A stretch of DNA of 19,951 nucleotides from positions 1 through 19,951 of the forward strand of contig JAJYFQ010000002.1 of assembly GCA_021785375.1 (NCBI GenBank), written 5' to 3'. The DNA is from Microcaldota archaeon (GTDB lineage Archaea; Micrarchaeota; Micrarchaeia; Micrarchaeales; CABMGC01). The notes below the pieces were generated by a model. It worked only from the letters and a program-made list of their open reading frames with translations, made no database searches and had not been told where the DNA came from. Within the stretch, counting starts at the first letter, position 1. Each line of letters begins with the position of its first letter. The position numbers and the translations under genes were made by a program. Positions 6,746-13,322 of this stretch are shown here, piece by piece.

Positions 6746-9268
6746 ATGTCCGTCAACAATCCTAGCAGGAGATCCGCACACCCGGCAGTGGCAGTACTCT
6801 TCTTCATTACATCGCTCGTGATATTCGCGATAGTGTCCTACACCATAATATCGGCGGCGCAGCAGTCGTCGCAGGCGCACCAGCAGGCTGCGCTGAAGTC
6901 GAACACGACGTCGCTCAACCAGTCGGTGCACCAGCTCACGATAAAGATGGGCCAGCTCTCCGACCAGATAGGCGTGAGCAACAACAGGACCTACCAGATT
7001 CACCTCTACAACATGCTTCTCCAGAACGCGAGCGTGCTCGGGGCGCTGGTCAACACAACGGTCAACTGCGGACCCGGAACCAGCGGACTCAACTTCTCGC
7101 AGGTGATATCAGGAAATCTCTCAAGGCCGAGGCCGCCAAACGTGCCTGCGCCACCTCCCCCGATAAATCAGACGATCCACAACCTTACCGTTAACATAAG
7201 CCAGACGGGAAGGGCACTCGGCGTAGCGAACACGTCAGCAGGAAGGCAGGCGATCTACGTCCATTATCTGCATCTTCTCAGGGAGCTCGGCGCATATCTG
7301 GGCGCATCGAACACGTGCGTCGTGGTTCCGAAGGCATCGCACTACATCGCATTCGTTGGATACTATCTCCCGGGATGCTCGCCTTCGACGCCCAACCCAG
7401 GATTCGGGGTCGACTCGCTGCCTGCGAACGAGGTATCCACCCTTCAGGCGAACCCGCCCCAGGGATGCGATGTCTGGGCCTGGATGGTTGCAAGCACTAC
7501 AAACGCAAGCAGAGCCCTCTCCGGAGCCACTGGACCTAGCTTCACCCAAGACCTCTTCTCGCTGCTCTTCAGCGGAGCAGGAAGCGGTGGCGGGGGAGGC
7601 GGAGGCAAAGGCGGTGGGGGAGGCGGAGGCGGAAACGCATACGCAGCCTTCAGGTGCCTCGAGCTCCAGCCTTACGCGTTCGAGTTCAGTTATAACTTCC
7701 ACGCCAACACATCTGCATCATGCCCTCTCAGCGAGCAGATCAACATGACGAGCAACAAGACAGTTGCGGTCATATACGCAAAGACGAACCCTGCTTTCAC
7801 GTGGGCAGAGTCGCCGCTGAGCAACAGCTCGTGCACGCCGTCTCCGAGCCCTGCGTTCGGAAGCTACAACGTGAACAGGCTGGCCAACGGCTCGTTCACC
7901 GCGTACATACCGCAGTATAACAAGAGCAACGGGATGTACAACGGTTCCATTGCCTTGCAGGTCAGCGGGCCCGGACTTGCGAACATAACAGGCCACGGCA
8001 TTATCTACAGCAACAAGGGCAACAGCACGAACTACTACGCAAACGCAGGACCTGGTTGTTTCGTTGCAAACGCAAGCGCGACTGCAACCAGCCCCACCGG
8101 AGAGTACGGTTCCAGCACCTCCACGAGCTGCACGGGAGCCTCGTGCCAGGTGACCTTCAACCCTGGCCAGTACAACATAAATCAGTTCCAGGGATCCTTC
8201 GGCGGCGATAAGTCTGGCGGATTCGTAAGCACGCTCACATTCGTCAGCGGAGTGCAGGTGGACTACCAGAGAATTCCACTGAACATCTCGCAGCCATACG
8301 GCATCGCAGTCTCACCTTCGGGCAAGCTGGTGTATGTTGCGGACAGCAACACCTCGGGATACTCGGTGAGCAACATCGGCGTCATAAACGCGACTTCGAA
8401 CAGGCTCGTCAGCGCGGTATACGCAGGAGTCGGGGCAAGCGAGGTTGTCTTCAGCCCTTCCGGAGCCACGGCATACGCACTCAACAATGCCTGCAATGTG
8501 GCAGTGGTCAACGTCTCGACACAGGAGGTTACGAACCTTATACAGTACTGCAGATACGGATTTGGGAACCACTACTTGAATGGACTGGCGATAAGCCCTG
8601 ACGGATCGCTCCTCTACGTGATAAATCCAGAGAACAACGTGAGTGTGATCAACACCGCAACAGATGCGGTCTCCGTTATTCCAGTGGTATCTTACAACAC
8701 CCAGGGAATAGCATTCAGCCCTAACGGGAAGTTTGCGTATGTCTCAGCAGCGGCCCCGTACAATGGCATGAACGGTTCGGTAGTCGTGATAAACACCTCG
8801 ACATCGAGCGTTGTCAGCACGATCGGAGTCGATTATACCCCTTCGAGCGTGGCGTTCAGCCCTTCCGGCGACTCTGCATACGTGATAACCGGGACATCAC
8901 CGGGCGAATATAACGAGGTCAGCGTGATAAACACATCTACCTCAACGGTTGTGAACAGAATAGACCTGCCATACGATCTCGTGAATGGAGCCGCGTCACA
9001 GGTTGCATTCTCGCCTTCGGGCAAGGTAGCGTACCTAACGAATGGATTCTTTGGAACCTGTTCAAACTGCGCTGACGTCTATGTAATAAACGTCACAGCC
9101 GGCGACGTTGCGCAGTCCATCCTGACTAATGGCAACAGCACCACATCATACGGTTCGACAGGAGTGGCATTCAACACTGATGGGTCGATGGCGTATGTCG
9201 CAAACGGTGACAACACCGTCAGCGTGATCGACGTCGCGACAGGCACCGTGATTGCCAGGATAAAGTGA
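6746..9268 (+). CDS. Membrane-anchored YVTN beta-propeller surface protein
   Basis: An 840-residue predicted cell-surface protein. A short basic start (SVNNPSRRSAHP) is followed by a membrane anchor at residues 13-37 (VLFFITSLVIFAIVSYTIIS), then a long outside region full of N-glycosylation sequons. Residues about 45-180 contain coiled helices and a proline stretch (RPRPPNVPAPPPP). Residues 281-296 are glycine except one lysine, a flexible hinge. The middle has paired cysteines that could form disulphides. Residues from about 509 on form a seven-bladed YVTN propeller: seven copies of a xxxAxSPxGxxAYVxx unit, such as GIAVSPSGKLVYVAD and SVAFSPSGDSAYVIT, alternating with SVINTSTxxVV strands. 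YVTN propellers occur in archaeal surface-layer proteins and mediate binding or contact. The particular ligand is unknown. Confidence 0.85.
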   Translation: MSVNNPSRRSAHPAVAVLFFITSLVIFAIVSYTIISAAQQSSQAHQQAALKSNTTSLNQSVHQLTIKMGQLSDQIGVSNNRTYQIHLYNMLLQNASVLGALVNTTVNCGPGTSGLNFSQVISGNLSRPRPPNVPAPPPPINQTIHNLTVNISQTGRALGVANTSAGRQAIYVHYLHLLRELGAYLGASNTCVVVPKASHYIAFVGYYLPGCSPSTPNPGFGVDSLPANEVSTLQANPPQGCDVWAWMVASTTNASRALSGATGPSFTQDLFSLLFSGAGSGGGGGGGKGGGGGGGGNAYAAFRCLELQPYAFEFSYNFHANTSASCPLSEQINMTSNKTVAVIYAKTNPAFTWAESPLSNSSCTPSPSPAFGSYNVNRLANGSFTAYIPQYNKSNGMYNGSIALQVSGPGLANITGHGIIYSNKGNSTNYYANAGPGCFVANASATATSPTGEYGSSTSTSCTGASCQVTFNPGQYNINQFQGSFGGDKSGGFVSTLTFVSGVQVDYQRIPLNISQPYGIAVSPSGKLVYVADSNTSGYSVSNIGVINATSNRLVSAVYAGVGASEVVFSPSGATAYALNNACNVAVVNVSTQEVTNLIQYCRYGFGNHYLNGLAISPDGSLLYVINPENNVSVINTATDAVSVIPVVSYNTQGIAFSPNGKFAYVSAAAPYNGMNGSVVVINTSTSSVVSTIGVDYTPSSVAFSPSGDSAYVITGTSPGEYNEVSVINTSTSTVVNRIDLPYDLVNGAASQVAFSPSGKVAYLTNGFFGTCSNCADVYVINVTAGDVAQSILTNGNSTTSYGSTGVAFNTDGSMAYVANGDNTVSVIDVATGTVIARIK
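7586..7633 (+). repeat. Polyglycine-coding G-rich tract
   Basis: Sixteen codons that are all GGN except one AAA encode seven glycines, a lysine and eight glycines. The near-repeat GGGGGAGGCGGAGGC occurs twice, flanking the lysine codon, which suggests duplication. Length changes in units of three would alter hinge length without breaking frame. The G runs on the coding strand could form a G-quadruplex. Confidence 0.7.
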
Positions 9269-9283
9269 TGGCATGTTCCGGAT

Positions 9284-9300
9284 CCTGCCGTTGCGGCAGG
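9284..9300 (+). terminator. Stem-loop after the propeller gene
   Basis: CCTGCCG and CGGCAGG pair perfectly around a TTG loop, 15 bases after the stop. There is no T run after it, so it may be an mRNA 3' stabiliser or processing site rather than a terminator. The rest of 9301-9413 holds nothing I can name. Confidence 0.35.
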
Positions 9301-9413
9301 AAGCGGCGCTTGGCCAGTGGGTTATCCGTAGGGCCATATGAAGCTTCTGGGATGCCACACTCGTCCTCGGTCCTGGCCTCGCAGTTATTTGCATGTGCAG
9401 GCTTAGCAGCCAA

Positions 9414-9956
9414 TTACGCAGGGTCTCTCGGCAGGTAATAGGCGATCTCGAAGTACTGCCCGTGAGGGTCTGTCCTGACGTGCCTGTCAGCCGTCCTGAA
9501 TCCGTGTCCCTCCACAAACACGCCTTTTCTCTCGAGCCTGTGAGTGATGCGGAGCGGAGCAGCTGAAGCGACGATGCCCATGTGCGCGGTGAACGTGAAG
9601 AACGAGCCATCGGCGCCCTTGAACCTCTCGTAGTCGGCCTCCGAGCCCCCGAAGAAGTTGTGGAACCCGATCTCCTTGAAGAATGGGGTGATCCTCACCT
9701 CCAGATGCCATGCCACAAGCACGCCCTTCGCAGGAATGTCGAGCCTCTCGAGCCCGGCGAGATGGTCGGCGTGGGCGAGATGCAGGTCGACGAACTCATC
9801 GCGCTCGGCCTCGCCGGCAAGGTAGAGAGCGGTGCCTATGCAGTTGGATCTCCTGGTATTCCGGCAGAGCGCTATCCTCTCCTGCAGCTGCGACGACTCC
9901 CCGCACGTGGAAGTAACGTCGCGTCTCTCGAGCAATATGGTTCTGGACTGTAACAT
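9414..9956 (-). CDS. Unknown 180-residue protein, faintly VOC-like at the C-terminus
   Basis: The ATG at 9956 has AGGAGAG six bases upstream, a clear start. The N-terminal 60 residues are basic with three cysteines (TSTCGESS, ALCRNTRR, SNCIGTAL). The rest alternates predicted strands and helices: EFVDLHLAHADHLAGLERL, KGVLVAWHLEVRI, GSFFTFTAHMGIV, and the closing TDPHGQYFEIAYYLPRD. That last segment resembles the DPxGxxxEL end of vicinal-oxygen-chelate (glyoxalase-like) domains, and several histidines could bind metal, but the N-terminal half gives no matching motif. I make no firm assignment. It follows the 126-residue gene by 34 bases on the same strand and may be cotranscribed with it. No membrane segment is present. 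Confidence 0.65.
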   Translation of the reverse strand: MLQSRTILLERRDVTSTCGESSQLQERIALCRNTRRSNCIGTALYLAGEAERDEFVDLHLAHADHLAGLERLDIPAKGVLVAWHLEVRITPFFKEIGFHNFFGGSEADYERFKGADGSFFTFTAHMGIVASAAPLRITHRLERKGVFVEGHGFRTADRHVRTDPHGQYFEIAYYLPRDPA

Positions 9957-9990
9957 GATATCTCTCCTTGCCTTATCTGGCCGGCCGGGC

Positions 9991-10371
9991 CTATAACAGG
10001 CCTTCCAGGATGCGCTGCTCAAGGCTCGCCTTCTCCTCGAGCTTGGCCTCACGGTACGCCATTATGAGCCTGTCGATCCTTATGGCGTTGTTCAGCCTGC
10101 GCCTGTTCAGGGGAACGAGCAGCGACGGTGAGCTGTCGAGGGCCCTTCTCGCTGACGCCATAAGATCCTTTGAGCGGTAAGGAGGCAGCGTGAAGTCGTA
10201 TTCCCCGTCCTCCTCAGCTTCCCTGAGCAACTTCTTGTAGGAGCGCACGGAGTTGCCGTAGAACGACGGACACGAACTCCTGAGCGCCTTCCTCTCCGAT
10301 CTCTCGAACTTCCTGGCCGTCTGCTTGAGGCTCGCCGAATCGGTATACCTGGCAGTCCTATTGAGGCCCAT
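9991..10371 (-). CDS. Unknown basic helical protein, 126 residues
   Basis: A small, highly charged, mostly helical protein with no recognised family. Basic helices (SLKQTARKFERSERKALRS, YKKLLREAEEDGEYD) flank a loop with TLPPYRSKD, then two more helices (NNAIRIDRLIMAYREAKLEE). One cysteine, no signal and no membrane segment. ATG 10371 is chosen because two TATA-like boxes lie 27 and 37 bases upstream; further in-frame extension to 10455 would run through them. It is divergent from the uL30 operon, with 162 bases between the starts. The basic character and position suggest a nucleic-acid or ribosome link, but only by association. Confidence 0.6.
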   Translation of the reverse strand: MGLNRTARYTDSASLKQTARKFERSERKALRSSCPSFYGNSVRSYKKLLREAEEDGEYDFTLPPYRSKDLMASARRALDSSPSLLVPLNRRRLNNAIRIDRLIMAYREAKLEEKASLEQRILEGLL

Positions 10372-10393
10372 TGAATCAACATGAAAAATAGTG

Positions 10394-10411
10394 CTTTTTA
10401 TCCCTTTTAAA
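10394..10411 (-). promoter_or_regulatory. TATA-like boxes for the 126-residue gene
   Basis: The minus strand reads TTTAAAAGGGATAAAAAG. Either A/T core could bind TBP: GATAAAAAG would give a leaderless RNA from 10371, and TTTAAAAG a leader of about ten bases. Confidence 0.5.
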
Positions 10412-10445
10412 CATTTTCTACGCTCTGGAAGATATGGAACTTCTG

Positions 10446-10461
10446 GCGTATGCACATACGC
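10446..10461. promoter_or_regulatory. Perfect palindrome abutting the uL30 TATA box (candidate operator)
   Basis: GCGTATG-CA-CATACGC is a perfect 7-base inverted repeat with a 2-base centre. It ends exactly where the TATA-like stretch of the uL30 promoter begins, over the BRE position, so a dimeric regulator bound here would help or block TFB. Ribosomal-operon control or control of the divergent gene are both possible. Confidence 0.4.
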
Positions 10462-10471
10462 TTATATACCT
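10462..10471 (+). promoter_or_regulatory. TATA box for the uL30-uL15 operon
   Basis: TTATATACCT is a strong archaeal TATA match. RNA would start near 10490, leaving a leader of about 40 bases that contains GGAAAGGTCG (10518-10527) before the ATG at 10534. Confidence 0.6.
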
Positions 10472-10533
10472 TATCTCAGATATAGATAGCGGATAGCGCC
10501 CGAGTCCGGGCATCTACGGAAAGGTCGTATTTT

Positions 10534-10959
10534 ATGACTGATAATCTTGAGAACAAGCTACTCGCAGTGGTGAGGGTCAGGGGCACCGTGGGTGTCAGGA
10601 GGAGCATAACAGAGACGCTATCGAGGCTAAACCTCAAGCGCGTAAACAACATGGTACTCCTCTACGGCAGCAAGTCGAACCTGGGAATGATCAAGAAGTG
10701 CAACGACTTCGTCACGTATGGAGAGGTCGATCCTGACTTCGTGGGCAAGGTGCTCGAGAGGAAGGGAATAAAGGCGGACAGGGAGGACGTCTCTGCGCTC
10801 GCGTCGGGGAAGAAGCCTGCGGCTGAGATAACGGAGATGCCGATAAGGCTCCACCCGCCAGTCAAAGGATACGAGGGGATAAAGACCTCGTACAGCAGGA
10901 AGGGAGCGCTGGGATACAGGGGCGCGGCCATAAGCAAGCTGATCTCGAGAATGGCATAG
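10534..10959 (+). CDS. rpl30p: Ribosomal protein uL30 (archaeal L30)
   Basis: A large-subunit ribosomal protein of 141 residues, close to the archaeal/eukaryotic L7-L30 length and much longer than bacterial L30. The opening LLAVVRVRGTVGVRRSITETL is the family signature, followed by LNLKRVNNMVLLYGSKSNLGMIKKCNDFVTYGEVD (typically RVNHCVLV...VKDYVTWGE). The C-terminal part (IRLHPPVKGYEGIKTSYSRKGALGY) matches the archaeal extension, which is rich in glycine and basic residues. A strong TATA box precedes it. It begins the operon, and uL15 follows 11 bases later, the usual archaeal order. Confidence 0.96.
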   Translation: MTDNLENKLLAVVRVRGTVGVRRSITETLSRLNLKRVNNMVLLYGSKSNLGMIKKCNDFVTYGEVDPDFVGKVLERKGIKADREDVSALASGKKPAAEITEMPIRLHPPVKGYEGIKTSYSRKGALGYRGAAISKLISRMA

Positions 10960-10970
10960 ATTGTGATTAT

Positions 10971-11372
10971 ATGGTAGTCAGGATCCGGAAAAGGGCAAGA
11001 AGGTATCTCGGAAGCAGGAGATGGGGAGCCGGGAACATAAAGAATCGGAGAGGCTCGGGCAGCAGGGGAGGAGTAGGAAGGGGAGGAAGGAAGTCCAAGT
11101 TCACGAGAACGGTCAAGTACGAGCGTGAGAGAATCCACACCCCTGGATTCGTGCCTCCGAGGAGGGAGATCCTCAAGGAGGTCAACCTCGACAGGCTCTC
11201 CGACCTCGCCGCAGAGGCGAAGGGGGAGAGGCCGACGCTGGAGCTCAGGGGCTACAAGGTTCTCTCCGACGGAAGGCTCACAAGAGCGGTCGTGGTCAAG
11301 GCAACGGGCTTCTCGAAGAAGGCAGAGGAGAAGATAAAGACCGCGGGCGGAGAAGCAGTGAAGCTCGAGTAG
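10971..11372 (+). CDS. rpl15p: Ribosomal protein uL15 (archaeal L15)
   Basis: A large-subunit protein of 133 residues. The N-terminal glycine/arginine-rich tail (RRWGAGNIKNRRGSGSRGG and VGRGGRKSKF) is the uL15 signature that threads into rRNA. The globular part (LELRGYKVLSDGRLTRAVVVKATGFSKKAEEKIKTAGGEAVKLE, residues about 91-133) matches the archaeal C-terminal domain. In most archaea secY follows L15 at the end of the spc-like cluster. Here the next gene is a glycosyltransferase, so the cluster is broken after uL15. Confidence 0.96.
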   Translation: MVVRIRKRARRYLGSRRWGAGNIKNRRGSGSRGGVGRGGRKSKFTRTVKYERERIHTPGFVPPRREILKEVNLDRLSDLAAEAKGERPTLELRGYKVLSDGRLTRAVVVKATGFSKKAEEKIKTAGGEAVKLE

Positions 11373-11403
11373 CATTTTCTGATCATTCAAAGTGCAGGAT
11401 TCA

Positions 11404-12570
11404 ATGGAGAGCCTAAACATCGCCTTTTACTCTGATTCTTATCTTCCCGCTGTAGATGGCGTGGTAAGCTCGATGCTCAACTTCAGGAACGAGCTCGAGC
11501 GGAGGGGCCACACGGTCTACACATTCGCGAGCAGCAGGTTCGGGAAGAAGGGAAACAGCAGGCTCTTCCTCTACCCAGGGACGAAGCTGAAGGCATATCC
11601 GCAGTACAGCGTGGCGATCTTCCCGTACAACTCATTCATGAAGCTCAACAGCCTCAGGATAGACATGATACACTCGCACACGCCGTTCATGATGGGCTTC
11701 TCGGCGCTTATGGCCGCGAAGATAGGGAGGTATCCGCACGTCAGCACCTTCCACACCCTGATAAACAACAGGAGCGTGATAGAGCAGTACTACCCGAAGA
11801 ACAGGAACCTGAAGAGATTCACGAGCAAGTACCTCTGGAAGTACACGAAGTTCTTCTACAACAGGTGCAACCGGACCATAGCGCCTTCCAGAACCATAGA
11901 GAGCTTCCTCAAGAGGCACGGCATAGCGGAGACGTCTGTGGTCCCGAACAGCGTTGACGTGAAGCGCTTCAGCCCGAGGGTGAGCGGCGGAGGGATCAGG
12001 AAGGCGCTCGGGATAAAGGAGAGGGAAAGGATGGTCCTGTATCTCGGAAGGGCGAGCATGGAGAAGCGCCTCGACGTCATGCTCAAGGCCTGCAAGGTCC
12101 TCTCGAAGAAGGAGAAGGGCATAAAGTTCGTGATCGGAGGCACCGGGCCGTCGGAGCACCACTACATGAGCCTGGCCAGGCGCCTTGGAATAGCCGACAG
12201 GGTCGCGTTCATGGGCTTTGTCGATGGCAAGACGCTGCCGCACCTCTACGCCGCTGCTGACGCGTTCTGCATGCCCTCCACCTTCGAGACCCAGGGCGTC
12301 GTCTGCCTCGAGGCGATGGCATCGGGAAAGCCCGTCGTGGGAGCCGACTACATGGCGCTCAGGGAGCTCATCAAGAACGGAAGGAACGGGGAGAAGTTTG
12401 CGCCCGGGGATTATACCTCGTGTGCACGCAAGATAGAAAAGGTTTTAAATGATTCGAGGGCTTATACAAAGGGTGCGGTCTCAACCGCAGCTGAATTCTC
12501 TGTAGAGAGGACTACGGATAGACTACTCGACACTTACAAGGATGTCTTAGGCAATTGGGCGATTAACTGA
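11404..12570 (+). CDS. GT4 family glycosyltransferase, diacylglycerol/mannosyl type
   Basis: A GT-B fold retaining glycosyltransferase of 388 residues that should transfer a sugar from a nucleotide donor to a lipid or glycan on the cytoplasmic face of the membrane. The N-terminal domain opens with NIAFYSDSYLPAVDGVVSS and has HSHTPFMMGFSALMAAKIG and STFHTL, as in GT4 diacylglycerol glucosyltransferases and PimB-like enzymes. The C-terminal domain holds VVPNSVDVKRFSP, LYLGRASMEKRLDV, GGTGPSEHHY and the donor-binding E-x7-E in FETQGVVCLE (E295, E303). ATG 11404 has AGGA just before it; an in-frame GTG at 11392 would add four residues. No membrane helix. Acceptor unknown. It lies 31 bases after uL15. 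Confidence 0.88.
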   Translation: MESLNIAFYSDSYLPAVDGVVSSMLNFRNELERRGHTVYTFASSRFGKKGNSRLFLYPGTKLKAYPQYSVAIFPYNSFMKLNSLRIDMIHSHTPFMMGFSALMAAKIGRYPHVSTFHTLINNRSVIEQYYPKNRNLKRFTSKYLWKYTKFFYNRCNRTIAPSRTIESFLKRHGIAETSVVPNSVDVKRFSPRVSGGGIRKALGIKERERMVLYLGRASMEKRLDVMLKACKVLSKKEKGIKFVIGGTGPSEHHYMSLARRLGIADRVAFMGFVDGKTLPHLYAAADAFCMPSTFETQGVVCLEAMASGKPVVGADYMALRELIKNGRNGEKFAPGDYTSCARKIEKVLNDSRAYTKGAVSTAAEFSVERTTDRLLDTYKDVLGNWAIN

Positions 12571-12590
12571 CTGAAGAGATAAAGAGCGGC

Positions 12591-13322
12591 ATGGCCAATG
12601 TTTCAACCCCTGACACTCAGCCTCAGCCGGCTGCGGTGCAGGCGAAGGAGGAGAAGAAGGTTGAGGCCCAGCCTGCACCAAAGGCAGATGCTGCAGCTCC
12701 CCCCAAGGCAGAAGCTCCTGCGTCACCAAAGCCGATGAGCAAGGAGGACGAGCTGAGGAAGCTCATAGACGAGGAGAAGAAGAAGATACCGCCGCTCATA
12801 GACAGCATAAAGAGGAGCAGGAGAAGGCTCTCGTACAAGCTCGCCGAGAAGGCCGCGATGGAGAAGCTCTCCTCTATGGCCAAGGACAACACGAGGGAGA
12901 TAGGGTACCTGAGGAAGAGGAAGGAGCAGCTCGAGTTCAGGATCGCGACCGAGGCGTTCTCCCTGCAGGCGGAGAAGGACCTCATAAGGAAGAAGAGCGA
13001 GATAGAGGCCCAGCTCGAGGAGGCGCTCAAGAGCTTCAGGCTCAAGAGGAAGGTAGAGTACATCAACAAGGACATAGAGGACCTCACAAAGGAGATAACG
13101 GGGATAGAGGCGAAGATCAACGAGGTCGATAGGAAGCTCGACGAGCTTTACGGTAATCTCAGGAAGATGACAGGACAGATGAGAAGGAGGCCGAGGCCGG
13201 AGGGAGGGGCCGGACCGAGGAAGACGCAGGAGCCGAAACAGGCGGAGATAAGCCTTGCGGACATAGCGATAATAAAGGGCAAGGAGAAGAAGCACACTGA
13301 GAGCGAGAGCGGCGGTGACTGA
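12591..13322 (+). CDS. Coiled-coil protein related to archaeal COG1340 / eukaryotic BFR1
   Basis: A 243-residue soluble protein. Residues 1-50 are disordered-looking, rich in alanine, proline and lysine. Residues about 50-195 form a long charged coiled coil, and the last 45 are basic and proline-rich (GQMRRRPRPEGGAGPRK). The segment QLEFRIATEAFSLQAEKDLI resembles the LEWxxxTExLSPEEEKELI signature of archaeal COG1340 coiled-coil proteins, and from memory also the LxYRIxxxSLxEEKxLI segment in eukaryotic BFR1 and PPI1. BFR1 is an mRNP and ribosome-associated protein. Its stop directly abuts the start of the beta-CASP ribonuclease, and the operon starts with uL30-uL15, so a link to translation or RNA decay is inferred. 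Family placement is moderately sure; generic coiled-coil similarity is the alternative. Confidence 0.8.
   Translation: MANVSTPDTQPQPAAVQAKEEKKVEAQPAPKADAAAPPKAEAPASPKPMSKEDELRKLIDEEKKKIPPLIDSIKRSRRRLSYKLAEKAAMEKLSSMAKDNTREIGYLRKRKEQLEFRIATEAFSLQAEKDLIRKKSEIEAQLEEALKSFRLKRKVEYINKDIEDLTKEITGIEAKINEVDRKLDELYGNLRKMTGQMRRRPRPEGGAGPRKTQEPKQAEISLADIAIIKGKEKKHTESESGGD

Noticed and set aside
7235..7748. Several ORFs in other frames over the glycine-rich part of the propeller gene
   Set aside because: They arise from the biased codons of the Gly/Ser/Ala-rich protein and none has a promoter or ribosome-binding site.
6881..9268. CRISPR or tandem DNA repeat in the propeller region
   Set aside because: The recurring TTCAGCCCTTCCGG-like segments are diverged codons for the repeated SPSG blade motif, not spacer-separated repeats.
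9219..9413. Minus-strand 64-residue ORF starting TTG right after the 180-residue gene
   Set aside because: The first 45 residues look somewhat protein-like and the start overlaps the stop, but it lacks a ribosome-binding site, runs about 50 bases into the propeller gene and ends in an arginine/serine-rich shadow. Worth only a conservation check.
9268..9413. Possible tRNA or structured RNA in the convergent gap
   Set aside because: There is a short hairpin but no T-loop GTTCRANNC box, acceptor stem or CCA on either strand.
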